From Cocos nucifera (taxonomy: Eukaryota; Streptophyta; Magnoliopsida; Arecales; Arecaceae), in the NCBI GenBank assembly GCA_006176705.1, contig QRFJ01001908.1, positions 1 through 64,000 of the forward strand: a DNA stretch of 64,000 nucleotides, in the 5' to 3' direction. Below are positions 46,023 through 57,589 of the stretch, one piece after another (positions within the stretch are counted from its first letter, which is position 1; each line of letters opens with the position of its first letter). Made by a program: the position numbers and the translations under genes. The notes under the pieces are model-generated. The model had not been told where the DNA came from. It ran no database searches and worked only from the letters and a program-made list of their open reading frames with translations.

Positions 46023-47958
46023 TATTAGCTATATGTGCCCTAGAAGCCAGAATTGGCTGACACTTGTAATACACTTCTAGGGGCAAAATTGTAATTATGA
46101 CTATAATAAATAAAATGGATTATTTTCTATCACATATGTGTATTTAGTGTCTGTGATACATCCTTTGAGTTAATGGTAATGATAATTCATATTTTCAAAC
46201 ACTGAAAATTTAAGACATGAATAATCATTGTTAACTCATAAAATGCTCCCGACCATAGGATCATCATGAGGATGGTGATTGATCCGGAAGGTTGGTGTAC
46301 AATCACTTCTCTTTAGTAGATGAGTCTTGAGTCTATGATGTGGAGACATCGGAGCGAGAGTATAGATACTCGTTAGAGAACGAGGGCACCGAGCGTGACC
46401 ACCTCAAGTAGTCATTAGGGAGTCTACCTTCTCGTCAATGACTGACTCGATGCGGTAGTAGTGTGTCTGGTTCTTTGACCTGAGGTGCATTGGCAGTTCA
46501 CCTTGAGGGTGTTATAGTTTGACTACACCATTACTCGGTATCCTAGCCATTTAGAATCCTGTGGTGTATGTTGGCTATAGCATGTTCATTGTAGGAACTG
46601 GATTGCATCAAGATGGAATCTATCTACCTCGGTGGTAGAGGAGCAGCCCTATGATGATCATGAGAATCAAATCTAGAAGTCCATGGCCATGGCAAAGTGA
46701 AATAATAGAAAGAGTTTCTATTTAGATTTTTACATCAGACTCGAATCGAATGATTACATCATATGATAGAAACTAGGGTTTGACGAGTTTACCTTAACCC
46801 TAATCTAATCGGGGCTCAAGATAGAAGGACTTAATCACATAGGTAGCTGCACCAAGAGGTTTGCATTCAGCTCTGATGGGTTGCCACCATATACTACTAG
46901 GTGTCACTGGTGGATTTTAGGAGCAATTAGAATGATTTAGATAATCGATCATTCTAGCTGTTCAAATCAGAAGAGTTCTGATCCATCGAAAGGAGTTTTG
47001 ATGATGTCGATGATAGAGATCATGACATATCCCATTACCATACAAAACTGAACCTAATTGGGTCACACAAACAAGAATTTGAATTTGGTGATCATCAATT
47101 GAATTGATCCAGTTCAATTGATCTGAATGGGATTCAATTAGGTTCAAGGAAATCGTGCTAGCACTCGATTGAACCTAACGTTCTTCTTTTGCTATCATAA
47201 ATAAGTTGTCCTGACTGAGCCAAAGGAGTTTGTGCTCAATCAAAGGCCTTCATATAGTCTGATTGGACGTTGTCTAAGTTAGAAAAGGTTGTCTTATTTT
47301 GTAAGGCATTACCTGCCATTTTTGGTCACCTACCATTTCTTGTTCTTTGACTTTGGTCAAAAGTCTACCTTTGACTGGTCAAATGTTGACCATTGACACT
47401 TTGACTTTTGACCACATGTCATGCACCTATTGGAGAGCTGGTGGGGGCCTGTCCCCCTGCTAGAACCTGGCAAGGAAGAGGGTGCACGCCACCCTTGGCG
47501 TGCGCCCAAGTTGGAGGCGCCTAGGAGTCCCTGTTGGACAGGGACACCATCTCCTTTTTGGATTCCAATTAGAGTTCTCCTAAGAACCAACTTGACTGAT
47601 CTTAGGCACCCTCTAAGAAGGAATCCAGGGGACTCTATTCCCACCAATCAGATTTGGATCTAATTTCACAAAGGATTGTGATTGGTTGGGAAGAAGAGTT
47701 GGATCATGCTTAGTCTATAAATAAGACCCTACGTCCAACTCAAAGAATGATTGAATCATAATTCCCCATGCCCCAAGGCTGCCTCTCCCCTCTTCCTCCA
47801 TGCCAAACCACCTTCTCCCCTTCCTCTCCACGTCCAAAAGGAGTTTTGGATTTTTGGTTGGTGCGATCCAGATCAAAGAAAGGCGATTGAAAGCTAGAAG
47901 GATGCACTGCTGCAAAGGACGACTGCTGATCTTCAAAAGGAGTTTTGAAGATCGCAGC
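46023..47958 (+). repeat. LTR A copy 2, nested in copy 1, truncated at the palindrome axis
   Basis: Starts TATTAGCTATATG inside copy 1 and follows LTR A, including the TTGAC cluster near 47350-47410 and the TATA box near 47716, to the GATCTTCAAAA hairpin. There the sequence turns back on itself. Confidence 0.88.
47928..47953. other. Palindrome axis: LTR-native hairpin
   Basis: GATCTTCAAAA (47928-47938), a 4-base loop GGAG, and TTTTGAAGATC (47943-47953). The same hairpin occurs in normal LTR A copies (about 2798-2823), where CTCCAGATC follows. Here GCAGCGTCC follows instead, the reverse complement of the sequence before the hairpin apart from a 2-base difference. Confidence 0.9.
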
Positions 47959-49841
47959 GTCCTTTGCAGCAGTGCAGCCTTCTAGCTTTCAATCGCCTTT
48001 CTTTGATCTGGATCGCACCAACCAAAAATCCAAAACTCCTTTTGGACGTGGAGAGGAAGGGGAGAAGGTGTTTGGCATGGAGGAAGAGGGGAGAGGCAGC
48101 CTTGGGGCATGGGGATTATGATTCAATCATTTTTGAGTTGACGTAGGGTCTTATTTATAGACTAAGCATGATCCAACTCTTCTTCCCAACCAATCACAAT
48201 CCTTTGTGAAATTAGATCCAAATCTGATTGGTGGGAATAGAGTCCCCTGGATTCCTTCTTAGAGGGTGCCTAAGATCAGTCAAAGTTGGATCTTAGGAGA
48301 ACTCTAATTGGAATCCAAAAAGGAGATGGTGTCCCTGTCCAACAGGGACTTCTAGGCGCCTCCAACTTGGGCGCACGCCAAGGGTGGCGTGCACCCTCTT
48401 CCTTGCCAGGTTCTAGCAGGGACAGGCCCCCACCAGCTCTCCAATAGGTGCATGACATGTTCTTCAAAAGTCAAAGTGTCAATGGTCAATTTGACCAGTC
48501 AAAGGTAGACTTTTGACCAAAGTCAAAAACAAGAAATGGTAGGTGACCAAAAATGGCAGGTAATGCCTTACAAAATAAGACAACCTTTTCTAACTTAGAC
48601 TACGTCCAATCAGACTATATGAAGGCCTTTGATTGAGCACAAACTCCTTTGGCTCAGTCAGGACAACTTATTTATGATAGCAAAAGAAGAACGTTAGGTT
48701 CAATCGAGTGCTAGCACGATTTCCTTGAACCTAATTGAATCCCATTCAGATCAATTGAACTGGATCAATTCAATTGATGATCACCAAATTCAAATTCTTG
48801 TTTGTGTGACCCCAATTAGGTTCAGTTTGTTGGTAATGGGATATGTCATGATCTCTATCATCGACATCATCAAAACTCCTTTCGATGGATCAGAACTCTT
48901 CTGATTCGAACAGCTAGAATGATCGATTATCTAAATCATTCTAATTGCTCCTAAAATCCACCAGTGACACCTAGTAGTATATGGTGGCAACCCATCAGAG
49001 CTGAATGCAAACCTCTTGGTGCAGTTACCTATGTGATTAAGTCCTTCTATCTTGAGCCCCGATTAGATTAGGGTTAAGGTAAACTCGTTAAACCCTAGTT
49101 TCTATCATATGATGTAATCATTCGATTCGAGTCTGATGTGAAAATCTAAATAGAAACTCTTTCTATTATTTCACTCTGCCATGGCCATGGACTTCTAGAT
49201 TTGATTCTCATGATCATCATAGGGCTGCTCCTCTACCACCGAGGTAGATAGATTCCATCTTGATGCAATCCAGTTCCTACAATGAACATGCTATAGCCAA
49301 CATACACCACAGGATTCATGGCTAGGATACCGAGTAATGGTGTAGTCAAACTATAACACCCTCAAGGTGAACTGCCAATGCACCTCAGGTCAAAGAACCA
49401 GACACACTACTACCGCATCGAGTCAGTCATTGACGAGAAGGTAGACTCCCTAATGACTACTTGAGGTGGTCACGCTCAGTGCCCTCGTTCTCTAACGAGT
49501 ATCTATACTCTCGCTCCGATGTCTCCACATCATAGACTCAAGACTCATCTACTAAAGAGAAGTGATTGTACACCAACCTTCCGGATCAATCACCATCCTC
49601 ATGATGATCCTATGGTCGGGAGCATTTTATGAGTTAACAATGATTATTCATGTCTTAAATTTCAGTTTGAAAATATGAATTATCATACCATTAACTCAAA
49701 GGATGTATCACAGACACTAAATACACATATGTGATAGAAAATAATCCATTTTATTTATTATAGTCATAATTACAATTTTGCCCCTAGAAGTGTATTACAA
49801 GTGTCAGCCAATTCTGGCTTCTAGGGCACATATAGCTAATA
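47959..49841 (-). repeat. LTR A copy 2, minus strand (right arm)
   Basis: Mirror of 46023-47920, ending GCTAATA at 49841 on this strand. An inverse TATA box lies near 48158 and inverse TTGAC cores near 48470-48530. Confidence 0.85.
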
Positions 49842-51437
49842 ATCACCTGATCCAATCAGATGAGAGACCCACAGGTTCATTCTTAGATGGCACCTAAGAT
49901 TGGTCAAAGTAGATACCCAAGGGCTACTTAAGTAGAAACCAAGAAGCAACCTAGAGTCCCATCCGTATGGGACTCCAGCATCCCTATCCATGGGCGCATG
50001 CCATCCTAGGCGTGCACCCCTTTCTTTCCAATTTTTAGAGAGGGGACAAGCCCCTATTTGCTCTCCAATAAGTGCATAACACATGGGTAGATGTCCAAGG
50101 GTCAAAGGTCAATGTTTGACCAAGTCAAAGTACAAGAATTAGCAGGTGATGGAAAATGGTAGGTATTGTCTCAAATTTATCTCATAAATTAAGACAACCC
50201 TTTTCTGACTTGGATAAGCTCCAGCCAGACCAGGTAAGGATACTTGAGTGAGCACAAACTCATTTGGCTCAGTCGAGATAACTTTTATGATAGAAAAAGA
50301 AGAACGTTAGGCTCAATCGTGTGCTAGCACGATTTTCTTGAACCTAATTAATCTTATTCAAATCAATTGAACTGGATTAGTCTAATTGATGATATCCAGA
50401 TCTAAAACCTTATTTGTGTGACCTAGTTAGATTCAGTTCTATATGGTAATGGGATATGTCATGATCTCCATCATCAACATCATCAAAACTCCTTTCGATG
50501 GATCAGAACCCTTTTGATTCAGACAACTTAGAATGATTGATCATCTAAATCATTCTAGTTCCTCCCAAAATCCATCAGTGATACATAGCAGCATATGGTA
50601 GCAACCCATCAAAACTGAAAATAAATCTCTTGGTGCAGCTACTTGTGTGATTAAGTTCTTCTATCTTGAGCTCTGATCAGATTAGGGTTAAGGTGAACTC
50701 GTCAAATCCTAATTTCTATCATATGATTTAATCATTCGATACAAGTCCGATGTAAAAACCTTAATAGAAACTCTTTCTATTATTTCACACTCTCTGCCAT
50801 GGCCATGGGCTTTATGGACTTATTCTCATGATCATCATAGGCTTGCCTCTCATCCACGAGGTAGATAAGATTCCATCTTGGGTGCAATCAATTCCTATTA
50901 ATGAACTGCTATAGCCAATCAACACCTCATGTTCGAAGACTAGGAGTCGGTCATGGTGTAGTCAAACTATTGACAGTAAGGTGCTGTATGGCACTCAGGT
51001 CAAAAACCAGACACACCATTGCAGCATCGAGTCAATCATCGATGAGAAGGTAGAGCTTCCTATGACTATAGAGGTGGTCACGACTTCGTTCTCCGGTACC
51101 ATATACTCTCGTTTATGTCTCTCCGTAAGACTTGACTCATCTGTTAACAAAGAAGCATTTACCACCAACCTTCTTGGCATCAATTTACCATCCTATATAT
51201 TGATGGTCAGGAGCATTTTATGATTAATAAATAAAAATTTAGTCTTAAATTTTCAACTCTTGAAAAATATGAATTATCATTACCATTAACTCAAAGGGAT
51301 GTATCACAGACACTAATATAATTATGTGATAGAAAATAATCCAATTTTATTATTTATAATCAAAAATTATAATTTTGCCCTTAGAAGTGTATTACAAGTT
51401 GTAGCCAATTCTGGCTTCTAGTGCACTCATATCAATA
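49842..51437 (-). repeat. LTR A copy 1, minus strand (right arm)
   Basis: Mirror of 44360-46022. The part beyond about 50800 has many small insertions and deletions relative to other LTR A copies. It ends ATATCAATA at 51437, next to AACAA. Confidence 0.82.
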
Positions 51438-51442
51438 AACAA
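51438..51442. repeat. Target-site duplication AACAA (right)
   Basis: AACAA between the end of LTR A and the SIRE primer site. It matches 35203-35207 at the end of the SIRE LTR. Confidence 0.7.
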
Positions 51443-51499
51443 TTGGTAATCAGAGCTTGGTACTCACTTCATTTAATTAACAATCAAGAGTTAGATCTA

Positions 51500-52540
51500 A
51501 TGGCAACTATAGAGTGCATCTTTTGCCAAAAGGTAATCGACTAACCATCCATCCTTGTTCATGGAACAAATTACACATTGAAAATAGCATGCATATTTAC
51601 ATTCAAGCACTGATTATCGACTTTGAGAGTGATAATCAAATACCACACACTCTCCATAATCAAAATAGAGGATAATGATATTCCCAATCGAAGAGAAATA
51701 GGATGGCATGATATGGAAAATGATAGAAATAAATGCTAAGCCTATGAATGTTCTATATTGTGCATTAGACCCTAATGAATTAATAGAATTCTACTTATGC
51801 TTCGATCAAGGAGATTTGGGATAGGTTAGAGGTTACCTATGAGGGTACCAATCAAGTAAAGGAGTAAAATAAATATGCTATCCATCGATATGAATTATTT
51901 AAAAAATGATTAAATTAGTCTATTTCTAATATTTACTAGTTTATCGATATTATCAATAGTTTTAAAAAACTTCGGATAAATCTTACACTAACAATAGCTT
52001 ATTTGTAAAATTCTTAGGTCACTTTCGAATTTGAAAGCAAAGGTCACTACCATCAAGAAGCTTAAAGACCTCAACAAGCTACCATTGAAGAGCTTCTTGG
52101 GTCCTTAATGACTCATGAATTGAATATAAGGCAAACATGAAGAAGAAAATCAAGCAGAATAAGACCTAGCTCTCAGACAACTACTTCCAAGAATGATGAG
52201 AGTGAGAATCGATGAAGAGGAGGAAGAAGAAGACTTGGCCATGATTGCAGAAAGTTTAAGAGGGTTATGAGAAAGAAGAAGCAAGGATTCAATAAGAAGC
52301 CTTTAAAGATAACCAAGTAAGGAGAAAGCGAAAGGAGCTACCATTTGCTTCGAGTGCAAGAAATCCGGATACTTTAGGATGGACTGCCCTCTTCTCAAGA
52401 AATCATCCAAAAAGCTCAAGAGAAGGTGATGATGGCCACTGGACTGATAGTGAGACTCTAGCTCTGAAGAAAAATCACAGAAGAAGCTAACCTTGCTTGA
52501 TGGCATATCATGAGAGGTAATGCTGAAAACTAAGATTCAC
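51500..52540 (+). pseudogene. gag: gag of the SIRE-type element (right arm), shattered
   Basis: Mirrors the 295-codon gag of the left arm but with numerous single-base gains and losses, so no stretch above about 60 codons stays open. The knuckle region is recognisable near 52345-52395 (C-K-K-S-G-Y-F-R-M-D-C). The minus-strand ORF at 52303-52506 is a shadow. Confidence 0.8.
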
Positions 52541-53239
52541 TTTGATGAGTTATAAGAGCTTTTTCTAACTTATGTTGAATATAGGAAAGTACTTTGAAAA
52601 ATAAAGATTTGAGAAAGTTTAATTCAGAACTTACTCATGAAATTTTTTTTTTTTGGAAAACTAAATTTTTTACTAATGAAAATTAGAAAATTGAAATGAT
52701 GAACTAGCAAAAAAAAAACATTTATAGAATGATTTACCTATAGTTCAAAAAATAAATATGCCACTAAATGAGCAAGAGCTATTTTTAATAAGGTTGGATT
52801 AGGATTTAAACCTTATAAGAAACAAAAATGATTCACAAATCATTTGTTAAAGCCTCATCAAACTCTACCTCAAATATCTCATGTTTTTATTATGGCAAAA
52901 TTGGTATAAGTCTTATGCAGCAATTCAGAAAATTAAATAAAAAAATAGTTAAAATAATTTGGATTCCAAAAGAAATCATGAGCACTGATCCTAAAGGACC
53001 AAGATAACTTGGGTACTTAAAAACTCGACTTGATTTCCTTATGTAGGATTGTCTTGCAGCCCGAGACAAGAAAAGGCTTGGTATCTTGATAGTGGCTGTT
53101 CAAGATACATGATGGTTGACAAATCTTATTTGCACTTTTGAGCTTAAAGAAGGAGGAGTAGTTACATTTGGTGACAATGAAAAGAGATGTATCATTAGCA
53201 TCGGTAACATTCGTATCACTCCTACTTCTATTCAAAAAA

Positions 53240-54120
53240 TGTATTGCTAATATTGAAACATAATTTGTTAGCATTAGTCAATTTTGTGATAAAGGATTCA
53301 AAGTAACTTTGAATCTTTATTATGCATTAATTCGAATCCAAATGACAATGATATCATGTTCATAGAATAACGTAACAATGTCTACATGATAGATCTTGAT
53401 GTCTTACATATGAAGAAATGGTCAATGTCTAGTGGCAATGAAGCTAAGGTCAATGAAATATTTGGTTGTGGTATCGTAGATTAGATCATGCTAGTATGAA
53501 CGTACTCTCAAAATTAATTAAAAAAGATCTTGTAAGAGATTACCAAAACTAAGTTTGAAAAGAATCGAATTTATGATGCATGTCAATTTGGAAAGCAAAC
53601 TAGAAATTTCTTCAAACCAAAAGGAATGATTTCAACCTCTAGACCTTTAGAATTGCTACACATGAATTTGTTTGGATCCACAAGGACCACTAGTCTAGGT
53701 GGTAAAAGGTATGGTCTTGTAATTGTAGTTGATTTTTTAATATTCACTTGGATAATATTTTTAGCACAAAAAGATGAGCCTTTCAATGCATTTTCTAAAT
53801 TTTATTGAAAGATTTTGAATGAAAAGAATACATCAATAGTTTGCATACGTAGTGATCATGGTACAGAATTCAAAAATCAACACTTTGAGAACTTTTGTAA
53901 TGAAAAGAAAATTAATCATAATTTTTCAACACCTAGAATTCCATAATAAAATGGAGTAGTAGAAAAAAAAATGAACACTAGAAGAAATGGCATGAACTAT
54001 GTTGTGTGAAAGTAATTTACCTACATATTTTTAGACTGAAGCAATAAATACTACATGTTACACATTAAACCATGTTCTAATAAGACCTATTTTAAAGAAA
54101 ACCCCATATAAACTTTGGAA
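53240..54120 (+). pseudogene. pol: Integrase of the SIRE-type element (right arm)
   Basis: Mirror of 41700-42500. The stretch 53626-53808 (60 codons) repeats the left-arm sequence exactly, including the Asn in place of the first catalytic Asp. Upstream, single-base changes near 53400-53560 break the frame. S-D-H-G-T-E-F is at about 53850, and two TAA codons at about 53943-53948 stand before N-G-V-V-E. Confidence 0.82.
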
Positions 54121-54151
54121 AGATAGAAAACTAAATATTAACTATTTTCAT

Positions 54152-54559
54152 ATGTTTGGTTGCAAATGCTTTATACTTAACAATGAAAAAGATAACCTAA
54201 GAAAATTTGATGCCAAGTTCGATGAGGGTATCTTCTTAGGATACTCCTCATCAAGCAAGGCATATAGAGTTTTCAATAAGAGAACTCTCATTGTTGAAGA
54301 ATCAATTCATGTTATTTTTGATGAATATAATGATAAATCTATTAGAAAAGAAGATGCTTTAGATGAGGATGCAGAAAATCTTCATGATAAGATGGACAAT
54401 CTAACACTCAAGGATGCTCTACCTCAAAATAATGAAGAAGAGAAGAATGAAGAGTCCTCTCACAGTCCAAGAGAGGAGCTGCCAAAAGAATGGAGGTATG
54501 CACATGAACATCCTAAAGATCTTATAATCGGTGATCCAACACAAAGGATAAGAACATGA
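54152..54559 (+). pseudogene. pol: Integrase C-terminus and RT linker (right arm)
   Basis: 135 codons identical in translation to 41171-41578 of the left arm. Confidence 0.82.
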
Positions 54560-56090
54560 TCTTATCTTAGAAATATAAATAATTACATGATTTTTGTTTC
54601 ACAAGTTGAACCTAAATCAATAGAAGAAGCTGAAAATGATCTATATTGGATAGATGCCATGCAAGAAGAATTAAATTAATTTGAAAGAAACAAAGTATGA
54701 ACCCTAATCAATAGACTAAATGACCATCCAATAATTAAAACTAAATGGATATATAGAAACAAATTGGATGAATATGGAACCATTATAAGAAATAAGACTA
54801 GATTAGTAGCAAAAGGATATAATCAGGAAGAAGGCATTGATTTTGATGAAGTCTTTGCCCTTGTAGCTAGATTAGAGGCCATTAGACTATTGCTTGCTTT
54901 TGCATGTTTCATGAACTTCAAATTATACTAAATGGATGTAAAAAATATATTTCTTAATGGTTATATAGCAGAAGAAGTATAGGTTGAACAACTACCTAGA
55001 TTTGAAAATCATGCACTTTCAAATCATGTATTCAAATTACATAAAGCTCTGCATGGTCTAAAACAAGCCCTACATGCTTGGTATGAAAGATTAAGTAAAT
55101 TTTTACTAGATAATGAATTTACTAGAGAAAATATTGATAAAACCTTATTCTTAAAAAGAAAAGATGAGAATCTATTAGTTGCACAAATCTATGTGGATGA
55201 TATTATTTTTGGTGCTACTAATGAAATCCTTTGTTAAGAATTTGTGAAGCTAATGTAGGATGAGTTCGAGATGAGTATTATGGGAGAGTTAAACTTCTTT
55301 CTTGACCTCTAAATCAAGCAAAATGAAGAGGAGATCTCTATCAACCAAACAAAATATATAAAGAAAATACTCAAGAAGTTTGGGATGGAGAGTTTAAGAT
55401 CAATTGGCACACCAATGAGTACATCCTACAAACTTGACAAAGATGAGAAAGATAAGAAAGTAGATTTAAAATTATATAGAGGTATGATAGGCTCACTTCT
55501 TTATCTTACTGCAAGTAGATCAGATATAGTATTCAATGTTTATATGTGTGCTAGGTATCAATCAGACCCTAGAGAATCACATTTGCTTGCTGTCAAAAAA
55601 ATCTTTAGATACTTATTTGGGATACTTAATGTAGGACTATGGTATGATAGAGCATCTCAATTTGAATTAATTGGTTACTTTGATGCTGATTTTGTTCGGT
55701 GCAAATTTGATAGGAAAAGCACCGACACATGTCAATTCATAGGAGTAAATTTAATTTCTTGATTTAGTAAGAAACAAAACTCAATAGCACTCTCAACGGT
55801 CGAGGTCGAATATATAGCTTCTAGGAGTTATTATGCACAAATTCTTTGGATTAAACAATAATTAGAAGATTTTGAATTCAAACTTAATAAGATATCCATA
55901 AGATGTGACAACATAAGTGCAAATCAATTTAACCAAGAATCCAATTCAACACTCAAGATCCAAACATATTGAGATAAGAAATCACTTCATAAGAGATTAT
56001 GTACAAAATAATGATGTGGTGCTTGAATTTGTTAATATTGATAAATAATTAGCTGACATATTCATAAAATCCCTGAGTGAAGAAAAATTT
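54560..56090 (+). pseudogene. pol: RT and RNase H of the SIRE-type element (right arm)
   Basis: RT from about 54640 (W-I-D-A-M-Q-E-E) through K-W-I-Y-R-N-K, the Y-V-D-D at about 55192-55203, then the open 55385-55762. RNase H fragments run on to A-D-I-F-I-K-S-L-S at about 56050-56080, the normal end of copia pol. Stops such as TAG near 54982 and TAA at 55235 lie where the family has sense codons. Translation of 55385-55762 is identical to the left arm. Confidence 0.87.
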
Positions 56091-56250
56091 GGTACTGATT
56101 AAATTTCATTCTCCAAATCTCCAAGTAAATCAAATTAAACACAAAAGAATTAAAATCTTATGTAGAAAATTAATGATCAATATTTAGGAAATAACTAAAC
56201 ATTATCTGAATATCAAATCTCCTCTGAAACTCTATAAGTTTTAGAACTAT

Positions 56251-56270
56251 TGCTCGAGTCGACTCGAGCA
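56251..56270. repeat. Perfect 20-bp palindrome (right arm)
   Basis: TGCTCGAGTCGACTCGAGCA, mirror of 39460-39479. Confidence 0.85.
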
Positions 56271-56559
56271 AACAGTTCAAAACCATGAGTCAACTCGAGG
56301 GTCGGGGCCACAGACGATTAAAATGAATCCATGACTATTCATGATGCCTTACAGATTCTTCATCTTGATGAGCAGAGGACCTCTCATCCTCCCAAACTCA
56401 ATCTAACAGTGTCTGCTTGCTTTCCTACCACCTCTTTCCTTCGATTCGTAAAGTTAGGAACCGAATTTGGGTAAAATGGTTGGAGAAAGACATGGAGTGT
56501 GAAAAGTTTGTAATACCCATGGAGCCAAAGAACAGGAGAGGAGAAGAAAAGCCCAAATG

Positions 56560-56970
56560 GAATGGATGACATCCCAACCATCTGAGATTTCTCAACCCTC
56601 CGAAGAACCCATTCAGGAAGAACTCGTTCAACCTCAATAGGATCAAGGTATACTAAACTCACCTCCTCCACCATCTTCACCTATCAGTAGGATGGCCACT
56701 AGAGCCATTGCAATGAACAGGAGAGTTGATTTTGATTTCTTTGAAAGTTATAATTTTTCTATTGGAACATGGATTGATAGGATGGGGTGGAGGAATTTCT
56801 GTACAATGGACATCCCCATGTATCCTAAATTGGTTAGAGAGTTCTATGAAAATCTTAAAAGAGGATTTCCTAAAATTGTAAGTACAATCAAAGGCATACA
56901 AATTGAGATGATAGAGGAGAGTTTGGCTCAAATTTTTGGTATCACAAAAGAAGATTTTTATGCCCGATAA
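56560..56970 (+). pseudogene. Third ORF of the SIRE-type element (right arm)
   Basis: Mirror of the left-arm third ORF. A Ser/Pro/Glu-rich lead (56560-56690, one TAG near 56638) is followed by 92 open codons from ATG 56692 with R-V-D-F-D-F-F-E-S-Y and Y-P-K-L-V-R-E-F-Y-E-N-L. In the same direction as pol, as expected for SIRE-type elements. Confidence 0.6.
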
Positions 56971-57589
56971 AATTATCTGACAAAAAGAGGGTTTGAGATT
57001 AATTATGGATATGGATTGTTGGTATAGAATCTGATCGACGTCGGATCGAGCTGAAGTTGAGGAAGAAGAGGTTGCCACCGATGACCTACAAAATAAAGTT
57101 CTTGCTCGGAGTCAGTGGTGGTGGCTCTGGTAGGACCCTCCGATGATCAAGTCAGCTCTTTTGGCCAACAAGAAATGGAGTGCTCAGGAAAAGAACTCAG
57201 CAAAGTATTGGGAAGAAGAAGAGAGCTTAAAGAAAATATATCTGGAGGGTCCCTTCTATAGATGGAGCTTGGAGCAGACTGATAGTGACAGTCATAAGCC
57301 GTTCGATAGCTGGTTGCTCAAGGCCATATAGGATTTATTATGAAAAGGGGTGCTACCTATAGCAGACTGATAGTGATAGTCGTAGCCGTTCGATAGCTGA
57401 CCGTTCGAGGCTGCATGGAATTTGTTATAGAGAGGGGCGTCGCCTGCAGCAGATTGATAGTGATAGCCATAGCCATCCGGTATTGAGCTGCTCGAGGCCA
57501 CATGGAGGGATGAAGAGCTTTGACGTATATCAATTCTAGATGAGTTCAGACTCCTAAAGGAAATACGGCTAGAGAGGATCATTCGGAAG

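Larger units (their letters stand above)
37450..47938 (+). repeat. Left arm of a ~20.8-kb inverted repeat
   Basis: Inverse copy of 47943-58287. Paired landmarks: minus-strand ORFs 39968-40345 and 41171-41578 have identical translations to plus-strand ORFs 55385-55762 and 54152-54559, and 38760-39038 matches 56692-56970. The arm begins within a 45-bp minisatellite (AACTTTCTTCGG) and ends at the hairpin GATCTTCAAAA. The AACAA evidence suggests this arm is the duplicate. Confidence 0.95.
51443..57016 (+). mobile_element. SIRE/Maximus-like copia interior (right arm, plus strand)
   Basis: Same content as 38715-44354 in the opposite orientation. The primer site (TTGGTAATCAGAGC, with one extra A) starts at 51443. 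In orientation and target duplication it continues the SIRE LTR at 33752-35206. It is truncated on the right by a minus-strand gypsy LTR at 57017. Confidence 0.88.

Noticed and set aside
56692..56970. Envelope gene of a retrovirus-like element
   Set aside because: No signal peptide, transmembrane segment or glycoprotein-like cysteines; only a transposon-protein-like pattern.
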